In this document: piece after piece, positions 7,947-17,373 of the stretch
Numbering within the stretch: position 1 is the first letter of the stretch
Layout of the letters: every line of letters begins with the position of its first letter
DNA from: Halopolyspora algeriensis
Lineage (GTDB): Bacteria > Actinomycetota > Actinomycetes > Mycobacteriales > Pseudonocardiaceae
NCBI RefSeq assembly: GCF_003337235.1
Contig: NZ_QPJC01000021.1
Coordinates: 1 to 40,620, forward strand
DNA: 40,620 nucleotides
Reading direction: 5' to 3'
The notes under the pieces: model-generated
Databases searched by the model: none
Told to the model about the DNA's origin: nothing
What the model saw: the letters and a program-made list of their open reading frames with translations, nothing else
Position numbers and translations under genes: made by a program

Positions 7947-9761
7947 ATGTCTCTGGTACGCCTGGCGCGCAGCTCGGCATCGGAGGGATCCGCACTGGAC
8001 GGAGACGGTCGGCGTAGACGGCGGACGATGGTGCTGCTCGCACACGCCGGCTGGATCGGTGTGCTCTCGTTTGCGGTGACCTACCGGGTAGGCCGCTTCG
8101 GCTTCACACCGACCGACCAGGGCTTCATCCTCGGCACGAGCTGGCGGTTGCTGCACGGCGAGATCCCACATCAGGACATCATCTCGGCACGGCCACTGGG
8201 TTCCCCGCTGCTGCACACCCTCGACTTTCTGCTGCCGGGGCCGCTGTTTTTCATGTCCAGGCTGGTGTCCATGGTGGAGATCACCTTGTTCACGATCGCG
8301 CTTGCGGCTCTGGTTACCCGGCGCTCGCTACTCCGGTGGGGGCCACTGCTGACTGGTCTTGTTGCCGCGGCAAGCCTGGTCAACCTGCACACCCACGGTC
8401 TGACCGCGTGGCACACCGTGGACGGGTTGATGCTCACCGCTTGCGGCCTGTGGGCGGTCGACACCGGGTTGCGCGCCGGGCGGCCGTGGCATTACCGGGC
8501 TGGCCTGGTAATGCTCGGCATGGCCGCGTTGACGAAGCAGAGCTTCATGCTCGCCGCGCCGATCGGGATGGCCATGGTGCTGCTGCACCCGGCCGTGCAT
8601 AGCGACCGTGCCAGCATCGGGGGCCGGTGGCTTCACAGGCTCGGTGATCTGCTGATTTTGTGCCTCCCGGGGCTGCTGTACATCGGTGTGGTCACGGTCG
8701 CGGGCGGCCTCCCCGAGCTCATCGCGCAGCTCACCGGCGCGGAACCGACCTACGCACAACGCCTGTTCGAGCTGTCGGCCATCGCGCCGAACCCGCTGTA
8801 TCCGATGCTCATCGGCTCCGGACTGCTGATTGTGGCTCGTCTGCTCACTTTCCGCATCGGCGTCCCGATGCACATCGCCGAGCTCGGGATCGTGTTGGCC
8901 TTCGGAGTGCTCGTGGTTCGGCTGCTCGTGGACGGCGAGTTGGCCAGGGCGGGCGACTGGGGGATCGAACTGTTCTGGCTGCTCGTGCTGGCCTGCGTGG
9001 TGGACACGGTGTGCCGCAGACGGTTGCCGTGGCGTGCGTTGCTCGTCGTGCTGCTAGCTTGGATGAGCAGTTTGTCCTGGGGTTACGACTCGCCGACTTT
9101 CCTCGGTGGCACGTTGGCTCTGACCGCCCTGTACTTGCTAGGTGGCGATTCGTTTCGTCTGCTCGGTACCGTACTGGAGCGGCGAGGTCATGTCGGCTGG
9201 ACCGTGTCTGCGGGGGCACTCGGGATGGTGGCGGTGTTGCTGTCCGGAATGCTGCTGACTCGGTCACATGATGCATCGCCTTATCGTGACCGCCCGCAGG
9301 GACAGCTCGTAGCAGACCTCGGTGGGGTTGACTCGAGTCTGCGGGGCATCCGCACCAATGTGGACACCTATACCTACATCGAGCAGATCGGAAATTGCGT
9401 GCGGCGCTATCCGGCGAGAAAGGTGGCGGTGTTGCCCGACAATGCGTTCGCCTACCCGGCTTTTGGCCTGCACAACCCGTTTCCGATGGACTGGCCACGA
9501 CCACTCGAGCTGGTTGCGGATGCCCGCGAGCGAATGTTGACCACCGCGGAGCTCTTGAACCGGGAAGGCGACTACCTGGTGTTGTTCCAGACCGTGGACG
9601 CACGAATCAAGCTGGGGAAGGACGCGTCGGTGCCGGGATCGGTGCCCGCGGACACCGAGATCATCGACTATGCCGGTCTCGAAAAAGAGATCAAGTCCCG
9701 GCTGACCGGACAGCTCATTACCTGCGGCAGCTTCCTCGGTGTCTGGTCACCGTCGTTGTGA
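7947..9761 (+). CDS. Multispanning membrane protein, GT-C-like (GT39/PMT-type architecture)
   Basis: A 604-residue protein with a short basic N-terminus, about 10-12 membrane segments and a soluble C-terminal domain of about 150 residues from roughly residue 445. The first periplasmic loop contains TDQGFILGTSWRLLHGE and then PHQD, resembling the first-loop acidic residues of GT-C enzymes that use polyprenyl-phosphate sugars. ATG 7947 has a GAAGGGA ribosome site 6 nt upstream, whereas the longer frame back to 7845 overlaps the previous gene and adds no recognisable sequence. Position in the cassette suggests that it transfers sugars onto, or polymerises, the flipped glycan outside the membrane. 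The enzymatic role is inferred from architecture only. Confidence 0.6.
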   Translation: MSLVRLARSSASEGSALDGDGRRRRRTMVLLAHAGWIGVLSFAVTYRVGRFGFTPTDQGFILGTSWRLLHGEIPHQDIISARPLGSPLLHTLDFLLPGPLFFMSRLVSMVEITLFTIALAALVTRRSLLRWGPLLTGLVAAASLVNLHTHGLTAWHTVDGLMLTACGLWAVDTGLRAGRPWHYRAGLVMLGMAALTKQSFMLAAPIGMAMVLLHPAVHSDRASIGGRWLHRLGDLLILCLPGLLYIGVVTVAGGLPELIAQLTGAEPTYAQRLFELSAIAPNPLYPMLIGSGLLIVARLLTFRIGVPMHIAELGIVLAFGVLVVRLLVDGELARAGDWGIELFWLLVLACVVDTVCRRRLPWRALLVVLLAWMSSLSWGYDSPTFLGGTLALTALYLLGGDSFRLLGTVLERRGHVGWTVSAGALGMVAVLLSGMLLTRSHDASPYRDRPQGQLVADLGGVDSSLRGIRTNVDTYTYIEQIGNCVRRYPARKVAVLPDNAFAYPAFGLHNPFPMDWPRPLELVADARERMLTTAELLNREGDYLVLFQTVDARIKLGKDASVPGSVPADTEIIDYAGLEKEIKSRLTGQLITCGSFLGVWSPSL

Positions 9762-9806
9762 CCGCACCTGCCATTGTGCTGCGACCCTTCCGCACGACCG
9801 CTGCGT

Positions 9807-10412
9807 TCAGCCTGGCGCGCCGGACTCGGTGAGCGTTCCGTCGACCTCGGTGTAGGTCTGTCCGGTCATGGGACAGACCCAGTGTTGCCCCTCCTCGCGC
9901 AGCGGCGCTCCGGCCTTGCCGACCCAGCCGACCCGACGCGCTGGCACCCCGGCCACCAGAGCGAAGTCCGGCACGTCCTTGGACACCACGGCTCCCGCGG
10001 CCACGGTCGCCCACGCGCCGATCCGAACCGGCGCGACACACACCGCTCGAGCGCCGATCGAGGCGCCCTCGGCGATGGTGACGCCGACGGCTTCCCAGTC
10101 CGAGGCGCTCTTCAACGTGCCGTCCGGGTTGATCGCTCTGGGGTAGGTGTCGTTCGTCAGCACCACGGCGGGCCCGATGAACACGCCCGCGGCGAGTTCG
10201 GCGGGCTCGTAGACCAGCGCGTGGTTCTGGATCTTGCAGTTGTCCCCCATGCGGACTCCGGTGCCGACGTAGGCACCGCGGCCGACGATGCAGTTCTCGC
10301 CGAGCTCGGCGTCCTCCCGGACCTGCGCCAGGTGCCAGACTTTGGATCCCTCGCCGAGCTTCGCGGTCTGCGCCACGTCGGCTCCGTCAGCGACGAACGA
10401 CATGCTCCTCAT
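9807..10412 (-). CDS. Hexapeptide-repeat N-acetyltransferase, WbpD-like
   Basis: A 201-residue left-handed beta-helix acyltransferase with repeating hexapeptides (for example ADVAQTAKLGEGSKVW and ELGENCIVGRGAYVG). The NCKIQNHALVYEPAE segment and GPAVVLTNDTYPRA are hallmarks of WbpD/WlbB-type enzymes, which acetylate the 3-amino group of UDP-GlcNAc(3N)A with acetyl-CoA to give UDP-2,3-diacetamido-glucuronic acid. A short zinc-finger-like tail (WVCPMTGQTY) closes the protein. It lies 21 nt downstream of the nucleotide-sugar dehydrogenase in the same direction. ATG 10412 is used; ATG 10403 (MSFVADG) is equally possible. It converges on the GT-C-like gene with a 45-nt gap. Confidence 0.8.
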   Translation of the reverse strand: MRSMSFVADGADVAQTAKLGEGSKVWHLAQVREDAELGENCIVGRGAYVGTGVRMGDNCKIQNHALVYEPAELAAGVFIGPAVVLTNDTYPRAINPDGTLKSASDWEAVGVTIAEGASIGARAVCVAPVRIGAWATVAAGAVVSKDVPDFALVAGVPARRVGWVGKAGAPLREEGQHWVCPMTGQTYTEVDGTLTESGAPG

Positions 10413-10433
10413 TTCTCCAGGCTGTGCTGTATC

Positions 10434-11723
10434 TCAGGCCTTGCCGATCACCCGGTAGTCGACACCCGGCCAGCGGTCGGCGGAACTGACCCGCCGACCG
10501 TCGACGAAGGTGCTGATGCCCGGCAGATCGTTCGGTCCGAGCTCGGCGTATTCACGGTGATCGGCCTGCACCACGGCGGCGTTCACCTTGTCGCCGAGGT
10601 GGTAGGGCTCGAAACCGAGCGCTCGGAGTTCCTCGTCGGTGTACATCGGATCGTGCACCAGGGCCGTCGCGCCGCGGGAGCGCAGCGCCTCCACCGCGGC
10701 GAACACCCCGGAAAACGCGGTCTCCTTGACCCCGCCCCGGTAGGCCGCACCGAGCACGACCACCCGCGCGCCGGTCAGGTCGCCGTGCGCACCTTCCAGC
10801 AGCCCCATGGTGAAGTCGGGCATGCCCGCGTTAGCCTCCCTGGCCGCTCGCACGACACTGGCCTCGGGATCGTTCCACAAGTACAGCCGCGGATACACCG
10901 GGATGCAGTGCCCGCCGACGGCGATGCCCGGCTGGTGGATGTGGCTGTAGGGCTGGGAGTTCGACGCCTCGATGACCTGGTAGACGTCGATGCCCGCGGT
11001 CGTGGCGTAGCGCGCGAACTGGTTCGCCAACCCGATGTTGACGTCCCGGTACGTGGTCTCGGCGAGTTTGGCCAGTTCACTCGCCTCCACCGAGCCGAGG
11101 TCCCACACGCCGTTCGGGCGAGCCAGATCGGAACGCTCGTCGAAGTCCAGCACGGCCTCGTAGAACTCGACGGCTCGCGCGGCACCCGCCTCGGACAACC
11201 CGCCGATGAGCTTCGGATACTTGCGCAGATCCTCGAACACCCGGCCGGTGAGCACCCGCTCCGGGGAGAACACCAGGTGGAAGTCGGTCCCCTCGACCAA
11301 CCCGGAATTCTTCTCCAGCACGGGTTTCCACCGGTTGCGCGTGGTACCGACCGGCAGCGTGGTCTCGTAGGAGACCAGAGTGCCCGCGGTCAGGTGCCGC
11401 CCCAGCTCCTCGGTCGCGGAGTCCATCCAGGCGAAGTCGGGTCGTGCCTCGTCGTCCACGAACAGCGGCACGACCAGGACCACCGCGTCGGCACCGGGAA
11501 TCGCCTCCGCGTAGTCGGTGGTGGCGCGCAGGGCCCCCGCGGGGACGAGCTCGCCGAGCTTGTCCTGCAGGTGCTTCTCACCCGGAAACGGTTCGACCGC
11601 GCGGTTGACCTGCTCGACGATCTCGGCGTTCACGTCGACACCGATGACCTCGTGACCCTTCGAGGCGTACTGCACGGCGAGCGGAAGGCCGATCTTCCCC
11701 AGGGCGATGACAGCGATCTTCAC
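10434..11723 (-). CDS. Nucleotide-sugar 6-dehydrogenase (UDP-GlcNAc dehydrogenase, WbpA-like)
   Basis: A 429-residue UDP-glucose/UDP-GlcNAc dehydrogenase-family enzyme. The NAD loop ALGKIGLPLA is near the N-terminus, SYETTLPVGTTR carries the conserved glutamate E120, and the catalytic cysteine C273 is in VGGHCIPVYP. The two-step NAD-dependent oxidation at C6 would give UDP-GlcNAcA, the substrate of the WbpB/E pair. GTG 11723 is chosen because it gives the normal KIAVIALGKIG N-terminus and has an AGAGGA ribosome site. The frame extends far upstream only as antisense of the epimerase gene. The usual Asp after the catalytic motif is Tyr (VYP instead of VDP) and the first Gly of the NAD loop is Ala; both may be lineage features. 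UDP-ManNAc as substrate is possible. Confidence 0.8.
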   Translation of the reverse strand: MKIAVIALGKIGLPLAVQYASKGHEVIGVDVNAEIVEQVNRAVEPFPGEKHLQDKLGELVPAGALRATTDYAEAIPGADAVVLVVPLFVDDEARPDFAWMDSATEELGRHLTAGTLVSYETTLPVGTTRNRWKPVLEKNSGLVEGTDFHLVFSPERVLTGRVFEDLRKYPKLIGGLSEAGAARAVEFYEAVLDFDERSDLARPNGVWDLGSVEASELAKLAETTYRDVNIGLANQFARYATTAGIDVYQVIEASNSQPYSHIHQPGIAVGGHCIPVYPRLYLWNDPEASVVRAAREANAGMPDFTMGLLEGAHGDLTGARVVVLGAAYRGGVKETAFSGVFAAVEALRSRGATALVHDPMYTDEELRALGFEPYHLGDKVNAAVVQADHREYAELGPNDLPGISTFVDGRRVSSADRWPGVDYRVIGKA

Positions 11724-11879
11724 CGAGACAGTCCTCTTTCGGTGGTACAGCAGTGGCGCGCGATATGTCGGCTGCAGCCTAACGTGACCGAGACGGGCGG
11801 ACATCCTCACCCTTGCCCACTCCACGGCCCCGGCGCCGTCCGGAGCCGAGTCGCCTCCCTCACCCGGACGGCAGAGTGA

Positions 11880-12878
<999 letters not shown>

Positions 12879-12916
12879 AGGCAAGCCTTCCGGAACGCGA
12901 GTCCCGAGAGGAGCCC

Positions 12917-13291
12917 TCAGCCGTCATCGGACCCGCATTCCCGGCCAGCTGCGGCGGTGTGCTCGGGAACCCGGCTGTCGCGCAGGGCGATGGCACGGGC
13001 GAGCTGGGCATACCGCCCCTCGAGCTCTTTGAACCGCAGGTAGGTGTTGATCGAGGTGAAGGCGAACCCGACCGCGATGACGTAGATGAGCAGGTCGGTC
13101 CCGCGGCCGACCCCGAGGAACTGCGCGAGCACGGAGACGGTGTCCGGACGCAGCACCGCGAACACGCTGAAGACCACGAAGAGGACGAAACCGACCTTGA
13201 CCCAGGCCGCCGTGCGACTCGTGCCGTGATGCCGCAGGAACAGCACGAGCAGCAGCACGACACCGAGGATCAGGATGTACTGGATGAGCAC
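12917..13291 (-). CDS. DUF2304 membrane protein (Rv3632-type PpgS partner)
   Basis: A 124-residue membrane protein with three hydrophobic segments and a charged cytosolic tail. The AWVKVGFVLFVVFSVFAVLRPD segment (cited in part), GRGTDLLIYV and YLRFKELEGRYAQLARAIAL match the DUF2304 family and, from memory, M. tuberculosis Rv3632. That small protein increases the activity of the polyprenyl-phospho-GalNAc synthase PpgS (Rv3631). It follows the GT2 gene with only 2 nt between stop and GTG start, implying coupled translation and a stable pair, probably anchoring the transferase to the membrane. Confidence 0.8.
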   Translation of the reverse strand: MLIQYILILGVVLLLVLFLRHHGTSRTAAWVKVGFVLFVVFSVFAVLRPDTVSVLAQFLGVGRGTDLLIYVIAVGFAFTSINTYLRFKELEGRYAQLARAIALRDSRVPEHTAAAGRECGSDDG

Positions 13292-13293
13292 TG

Positions 13294-13980
13294 TTACCGC
13301 CTGAAGCTCGTTCTGAGGAGGCTCTCGAACAGGATGTTCACGCCGTTGAGAAGTGACTGGCCCTTGGCCATGGAGTACTCGGTGTAGGCGATCGTCACCG
13401 GGCTCTCCGTGACTCGCCAGCCGTACCGGCGCACCATCGCGATGATCTCCGAAGCGTGCCCCATGCCGTTGTGGGTGATGGTGAACTGCTCGCCCACGGT
13501 CCGGTTGAACGCGCGCAATCCGTTGTGGGCATCGCTGAGCTGCAGCGTGCGCAACTGCGGGCTCAGGGCGACGATCGTGCGCAGCAGAAGCCGTTTGGTC
13601 CACGGAATATGGCTCGTGTCGCCGTGGAACCGCGTGCCGACGATGATGTCGGCTTCGTCCGCGCGCAGCTTGTCGATCATTCGCTCCACGTCGGCAACCT
13701 GGTGCTGCCCGTCGGAGTCGAAAGTGACGAAGTAGTTCGCGCCGGGCCGGCTGCGCGCGTACTCGACCCCGGTCTGCAGCGCCGCCCCCTGACCGAGGTT
13801 GACCGGGTGCCGCACCAGGTGGGCTCCGCTGTTCAGCGCGATCCTCGCCGAATCGTCCCGGCTGCCGTCGTCGACGCAGACGATGTTCGGGAACGTCTGC
13901 AGCGCCTCGCTCACAACCTCTCCGAGCACTTCGGCCTCGTTGTACACCGGCACGACCAGCCACGTGTCACTGTAAGACAT
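13294..13980 (-). CDS. ppgS: Polyprenyl-phosphate glycosyltransferase, PpgS-like (GT2)
   Basis: A 228-residue GT2 enzyme (GT-A fold) of the dolichol-phosphate-mannose synthase type. VPVYNEAEVLGEV opens the fold, DDGS is at residues 37-40, the metal-binding DSDGQH at 88-93, and HPVNLGQGAALQTG is the usual acceptor-side loop. The overall sequence and its DUF2304 neighbour match M. tuberculosis Rv3631 (PpgS), which makes polyprenyl-phospho-GalNAc, the donor for the galactosamine on arabinogalactan. ATG 13980 has an AGGAG site 5 nt upstream. It lies 8 nt after the DUF6541 gene, which may be the transferase that uses its product. A mannose or glucose donor cannot be excluded. Confidence 0.75.
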   Translation of the reverse strand: MSYSDTWLVVPVYNEAEVLGEVVSEALQTFPNIVCVDDGSRDDSARIALNSGAHLVRHPVNLGQGAALQTGVEYARSRPGANYFVTFDSDGQHQVADVERMIDKLRADEADIIVGTRFHGDTSHIPWTKRLLLRTIVALSPQLRTLQLSDAHNGLRAFNRTVGEQFTITHNGMGHASEIIAMVRRYGWRVTESPVTIAYTEYSMAKGQSLLNGVNILFESLLRTSFRR

Positions 13981-13988
13981 CGCAACTC

Positions 13989-15989
13989 CTAAGCACCGCT
14001 GCGCGGCTCGGGGGTGTGGGACGCCAGCTCGGGATCGCACGCCGTGATCCGGTACAGCCTCAAGGGGCCTTGCTGCTCCACGAGTTCGAAACCGGCGGAC
14101 TTCGAAAGGTCGGTCAGTCCGGGATAGCTGTCGTTCCCCGGGTTGCTGAGCCAGTATTGTGATGTTCCCTCGATGGCATAGCGCACATTGAGCTTGCTCA
14201 TCAGCCTGCACACTTTGGGGTCGGTCGCGGCCTCGTTGAGATGCTCGGCGAGGTACTCGTTCCCGGAGCTCGGATTGAGGTGCGGGAACAGCACGTGTGT
14301 ACCGGTGAGAGCCCATAGCATCGCGCTGCCGTCCCACGGATCACCGGCAACCACCGCATCGTCCGGAACCACACGATCGACCCGGGAATAGAATTCCTGT
14401 TCGGAGGATTCGACCAATGTTTCTGCTGAGCTCCCGACTGCACGGTATGTCATCCTGAGACTCTCGACCGCCCAATTCTGGTACCAGGTCGTGGTCACCA
14501 CGAGCAGCAGTGCACCGAGTGCTCCGGTGAGGGCAGGAACAGAAATCAGACGAGTGTTTCGCATCCGGCTCGGTAGCTCCCGGGTGTGTGCCCACTCGCG
14601 TAGTTTCGCGGCCGTTCCGATCACCCCGCCCACGGCGAGGAGCACACCGGTGATCGGCAGCATGGCGGCCAGCCGGTGCGAGTCGTTGTACCAGAACCCG
14701 GTGAAGATGTGGGTGGTCGATGTCTGGACTGCCGCGGCCATTACGAACAGCGCCGCGAGGCCCACGTGCGCGAACGGCAGCCACAGCGTGATGCGGCTGC
14801 GGAACGCGAAGAACATGCCCGCCACCACGGCTGCCGAGAGCAGCCACAACGCGTCACGCCCGTTCGTGGCATTGAGCAGGACCTCGCCCACGGCAGCCGT
14901 GATCGACTGGAACGGTTGCCATCTATCGTAGTTCTTGACGGACGTGATCCTCGACAGTGAATGCACGAACACCCAGGACGCCACCGCCAGCGCCAACACG
15001 GCGGCACCGCCGAGCAGTCCCCGGGTCGTCCGGCCGGCCCGGTGCTGCCCGTGCATCCAGCTCACCAGCGCGTGGCAGCCCGGCAGCAACAGCAGCGCGG
15101 CGATGCTGAACGTCGCGTTCGGCTGGGCGAGGCCTGTGGCGACCAGAGTCGTCCCGAACAGCACCCACGCCGCCGTGCGATTCAGCAGACCCTGTGTGGT
15201 CATGCCGAGAATCGACAGCCCCGCGCCGACGCCGATGGGCACCAGGGCGAAGCTCAGCGCGTTCGGCCACAGCACGCCGAAGTGGAGCAATCCCCAGGGG
15301 AAGGCCGCAAAGGCGACCGAGGCCGTGCCGGTGATCGCCAGAGCGGGGATCGACGGCCCGAAGATTTGCCTGCTCAGAAACAGGCAGGCCAGCGGCCACA
15401 TGAACACGGCGATCGCAGCGGTTGTCATGTTGGCCGCGACCGGCAGCGGGGCAGCACTGCTCAGCACGGCCAGGGAGGTGATGTCGTGCCAGGCGGCCGG
15501 GTAGAAGCTGGACCCGAAGCTCCCGAGGGCCAGCGAGGACGCATTGCCCGACTCCAGGACCCAGCGCAGCGCGTTGTAGTGGAACACGGCATCGTAGGTC
15601 TGGGACAGGTTCGCCGGGGTGCGGAAGCCCTGCACGATGATGGACAAGCCGATGGCCAACGCCGGCAGTAGCCCCAGCCAGCCAGCCAGCCGCACCTTCA
15701 CCTGGTCCGGCCGTACCGCCGGGGAGAACCCGCGCCCGAACGCGAGCCGGACCAGCAGGAAGGCGGCGGCGGGAACGAGCGCGGCGGCGCCCGCCGCGCT
15801 CGCCGACCAGGCGATGCCGAGCTTGCCGAAGACGATGGCGGACACGGCGATCACGGCCGTGGAGAAGACCGGGGCCACCGTCCAGGCAGCGAGCCCGCGC
15901 AGCCCGAGCGCGTAACTGCTCAGCACACCCGGCACCAGCAACCACGCTACGGCTGCGACCAGCGCCGGGACGGCGTCGAGCCAGCTCAT
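13989..15989 (-). CDS. DUF6541-type membrane protein, candidate GT-C glycosyltransferase (Rv3779-like)
   Basis: A 666-residue integral membrane protein with about 12-14 hydrophobic segments and a soluble C-terminal domain from about residue 510. The first large loop holds TPANLSQTYDAVFHYNALRW, with an acidic residue at the place used by GT-C enzymes, and FGSSFYPAAWHD. It heads an operon with PpgS and its DUF2304 partner. In M. tuberculosis the GT-C protein Rv3779 uses the PpgS product to add galactosamine to arabinan, so the same role is proposed here. Family length and operon support this, but no residue-level proof is available. ATG 15989 is the first good start; a GTG lies directly before it. 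Confidence 0.6.
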   Translation of the reverse strand: MSWLDAVPALVAAVAWLLVPGVLSSYALGLRGLAAWTVAPVFSTAVIAVSAIVFGKLGIAWSASAAGAAALVPAAAFLLVRLAFGRGFSPAVRPDQVKVRLAGWLGLLPALAIGLSIIVQGFRTPANLSQTYDAVFHYNALRWVLESGNASSLALGSFGSSFYPAAWHDITSLAVLSSAAPLPVAANMTTAAIAVFMWPLACLFLSRQIFGPSIPALAITGTASVAFAAFPWGLLHFGVLWPNALSFALVPIGVGAGLSILGMTTQGLLNRTAAWVLFGTTLVATGLAQPNATFSIAALLLLPGCHALVSWMHGQHRAGRTTRGLLGGAAVLALAVASWVFVHSLSRITSVKNYDRWQPFQSITAAVGEVLLNATNGRDALWLLSAAVVAGMFFAFRSRITLWLPFAHVGLAALFVMAAAVQTSTTHIFTGFWYNDSHRLAAMLPITGVLLAVGGVIGTAAKLREWAHTRELPSRMRNTRLISVPALTGALGALLLVVTTTWYQNWAVESLRMTYRAVGSSAETLVESSEQEFYSRVDRVVPDDAVVAGDPWDGSAMLWALTGTHVLFPHLNPSSGNEYLAEHLNEAATDPKVCRLMSKLNVRYAIEGTSQYWLSNPGNDSYPGLTDLSKSAGFELVEQQGPLRLYRITACDPELASHTPEPRSGA

Positions 15990-16568
15990 CACGCAAGGAC
16001 CTTTCCGAGGAGGGCGGTGGGTGCTCGGGTGTCTTTCAGCAGGCGGGCCCCTCGCCGCAGCACACGTGATCACGGGGTTCCCGCTGCTCCCCACTGTTGC
16101 GGGAATCGTCCCGAACGGCGAAAAGATTACATCACTGCTCTCCGCGCGTGCGGGGCTGATGTCGAGACTGGTCCGATATTTCACCGCATCGTTATTGATC
16201 CACGGATACCGTGGATACGGTGTGTGGGGACGCGACGACCTGCTCGAACCGGATGGTGTGAGAGGGAGTCCCTTTCGGAGGAAATCCGCTGCTCAGCACA
16301 GCCGCGCAATCCGATCGTGGACGTGCAACCCCCGGTACGTGCTCAGCATCACTGTCGAGTGAGGCGGATCGGTAAGCGGGCGCCGACGGACGTTTGGCAC
16401 CCGATCGAGGTTGCCTTGGAGCGCATAAAAATGTTGCTCTCACTGATTCGGGTGAGGATTTGGTGCTCGTCTTTCGAAAACGAATCTCCGGACGCCTGCG
16501 GCAGTGCGTCCACCGGCCGACCGGTACCGCGCAGTTCACCCGCGAAATCCGGCGGAGTGCTCACGAAA
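15990..16568. other. Long noncoding stretch between the DUF6541 operon and dprE2
   Basis: About 580 bp without a convincing gene. Frames here are short and have no recognisable domain. The segment is visibly more AT-rich than its surroundings at about 16120-16215 and 16420-16480. It must hold the promoter of the leftward DUF6541-ppgS operon; a minus-strand TAATCT lies near 16125. A small RNA or the remains of a lost gene are possible but not shown. Confidence 0.4.
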
Positions 16569-16598
16569 GTGGGCCGCCGGGATCACCCGGCGGCCCAC
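16569..16598 (-). terminator. Rho-independent terminator of dprE1-dprE2
   Basis: A perfect 13-bp stem (GTGGGCCGCCGGG and its complement) around the loop ATCA (read on the plus strand), located 20 nt after the dprE2 stop. On the minus strand it is followed by TTTCG. Confidence 0.75.
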
Positions 16599-16617
16599 GG
16601 CAGAAACGGTGCGAGCT

Positions 16618-17373
16618 TCAGAACGGCAGGCGGCGGAAGATCACGCGGGGCAGGTGGCGCAGGACGCTCATGACGTAGCGGAACTGCGCGGGCGCCCACA
16701 CCAGTTCCTTGCCCTTGCGCACCGACTCCACGATGATCTGCGCGACCTGCTCCGGCGTCTGCGCCAGCGGGGCCTCGGACAGGCCCTCGGTCATCTTCGA
16801 CGTCACGTGCCCGGGCCGGACCACGGTGACCTTCACCCCGGACGGGCGCAGCGCCTCGGTCAGGCCGGTGTAGAAACCGTCCAGCCCGGCCTTCGAGGAG
16901 CCGTACACGAAGTTCGACCGGCGAACCCGCTCACCGGCCACCGAGGACAGCGCCACGATGTGGCCGTGCCCCTGCTTGCGCAGCTTCTCGGCCAGCAGCA
17001 CACCCACCGTCACCGGCGCGACGTAGTTGATCTCGGCCAGTTCGCGGGCGGCCTCCACATCGGTCCAGAGCTTCTCCTGATCACCGAGCATGCCGAAGGC
17101 CACGATGCTGATGTCGATGTCGCCGTCGGCGAAGGCCTTCTCGATGGCCTCGCCGTGGGTACCGGGATCGCGGGCATCGAACGAAACCGTGGTCACCGTG
17201 CTGCCGGTGGAGCGCAGCCGTTCGGCGGCGGCCTCGAGACGCTCCGACGGGCGCGCGGCGAGCACGATGCGCAACGGACGCTGCCGGGCGTAGCGCTCGG
17301 CCGTGGCCAGCGCGATGTCGGAGGTGCCGCCGAGCAGCAGCAGGGACTGGGGGTTTCCAACCGCGTCGATCAC
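16618..17373 (-). CDS. dprE2: Decaprenylphosphoryl-2-keto-ribose reductase DprE2
   Basis: A 251-residue short-chain dehydrogenase. It has the cofactor loop [11 protein letters not shown], the catalytic serine in [15 protein letters not shown] and YGSSK (YxxxK). [13 protein letters not shown] and a C-terminal helix [18 protein letters not shown] are typical of DprE2. It reduces decaprenylphosphoryl-2-keto-erythro-pentofuranose with NADH to give decaprenylphosphoryl-arabinose, the sole arabinose donor for arabinan. The GTG start overlaps the dprE1 stop (GTGA), so the two subunits are translated together, as expected for enzymes acting in sequence. A strong terminator follows. Confidence 0.93.
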   Translation of the reverse strand: MIDAVGNPQSLLLLGGTSDIALATAERYARQRPLRIVLAARPSERLEAAAERLRSTGSTVTTVSFDARDPGTHGEAIEKAFADGDIDISIVAFGMLGDQEKLWTDVEAARELAEINYVAPVTVGVLLAEKLRKQGHGHIVALSSVAGERVRRSNFVYGSSKAGLDGFYTGLTEALRPSGVKVTVVRPGHVTSKMTEGLSEAPLAQTPEQVAQIIVESVRKGKELVWAPAQFRYVMSVLRHLPRVIFRRLPF

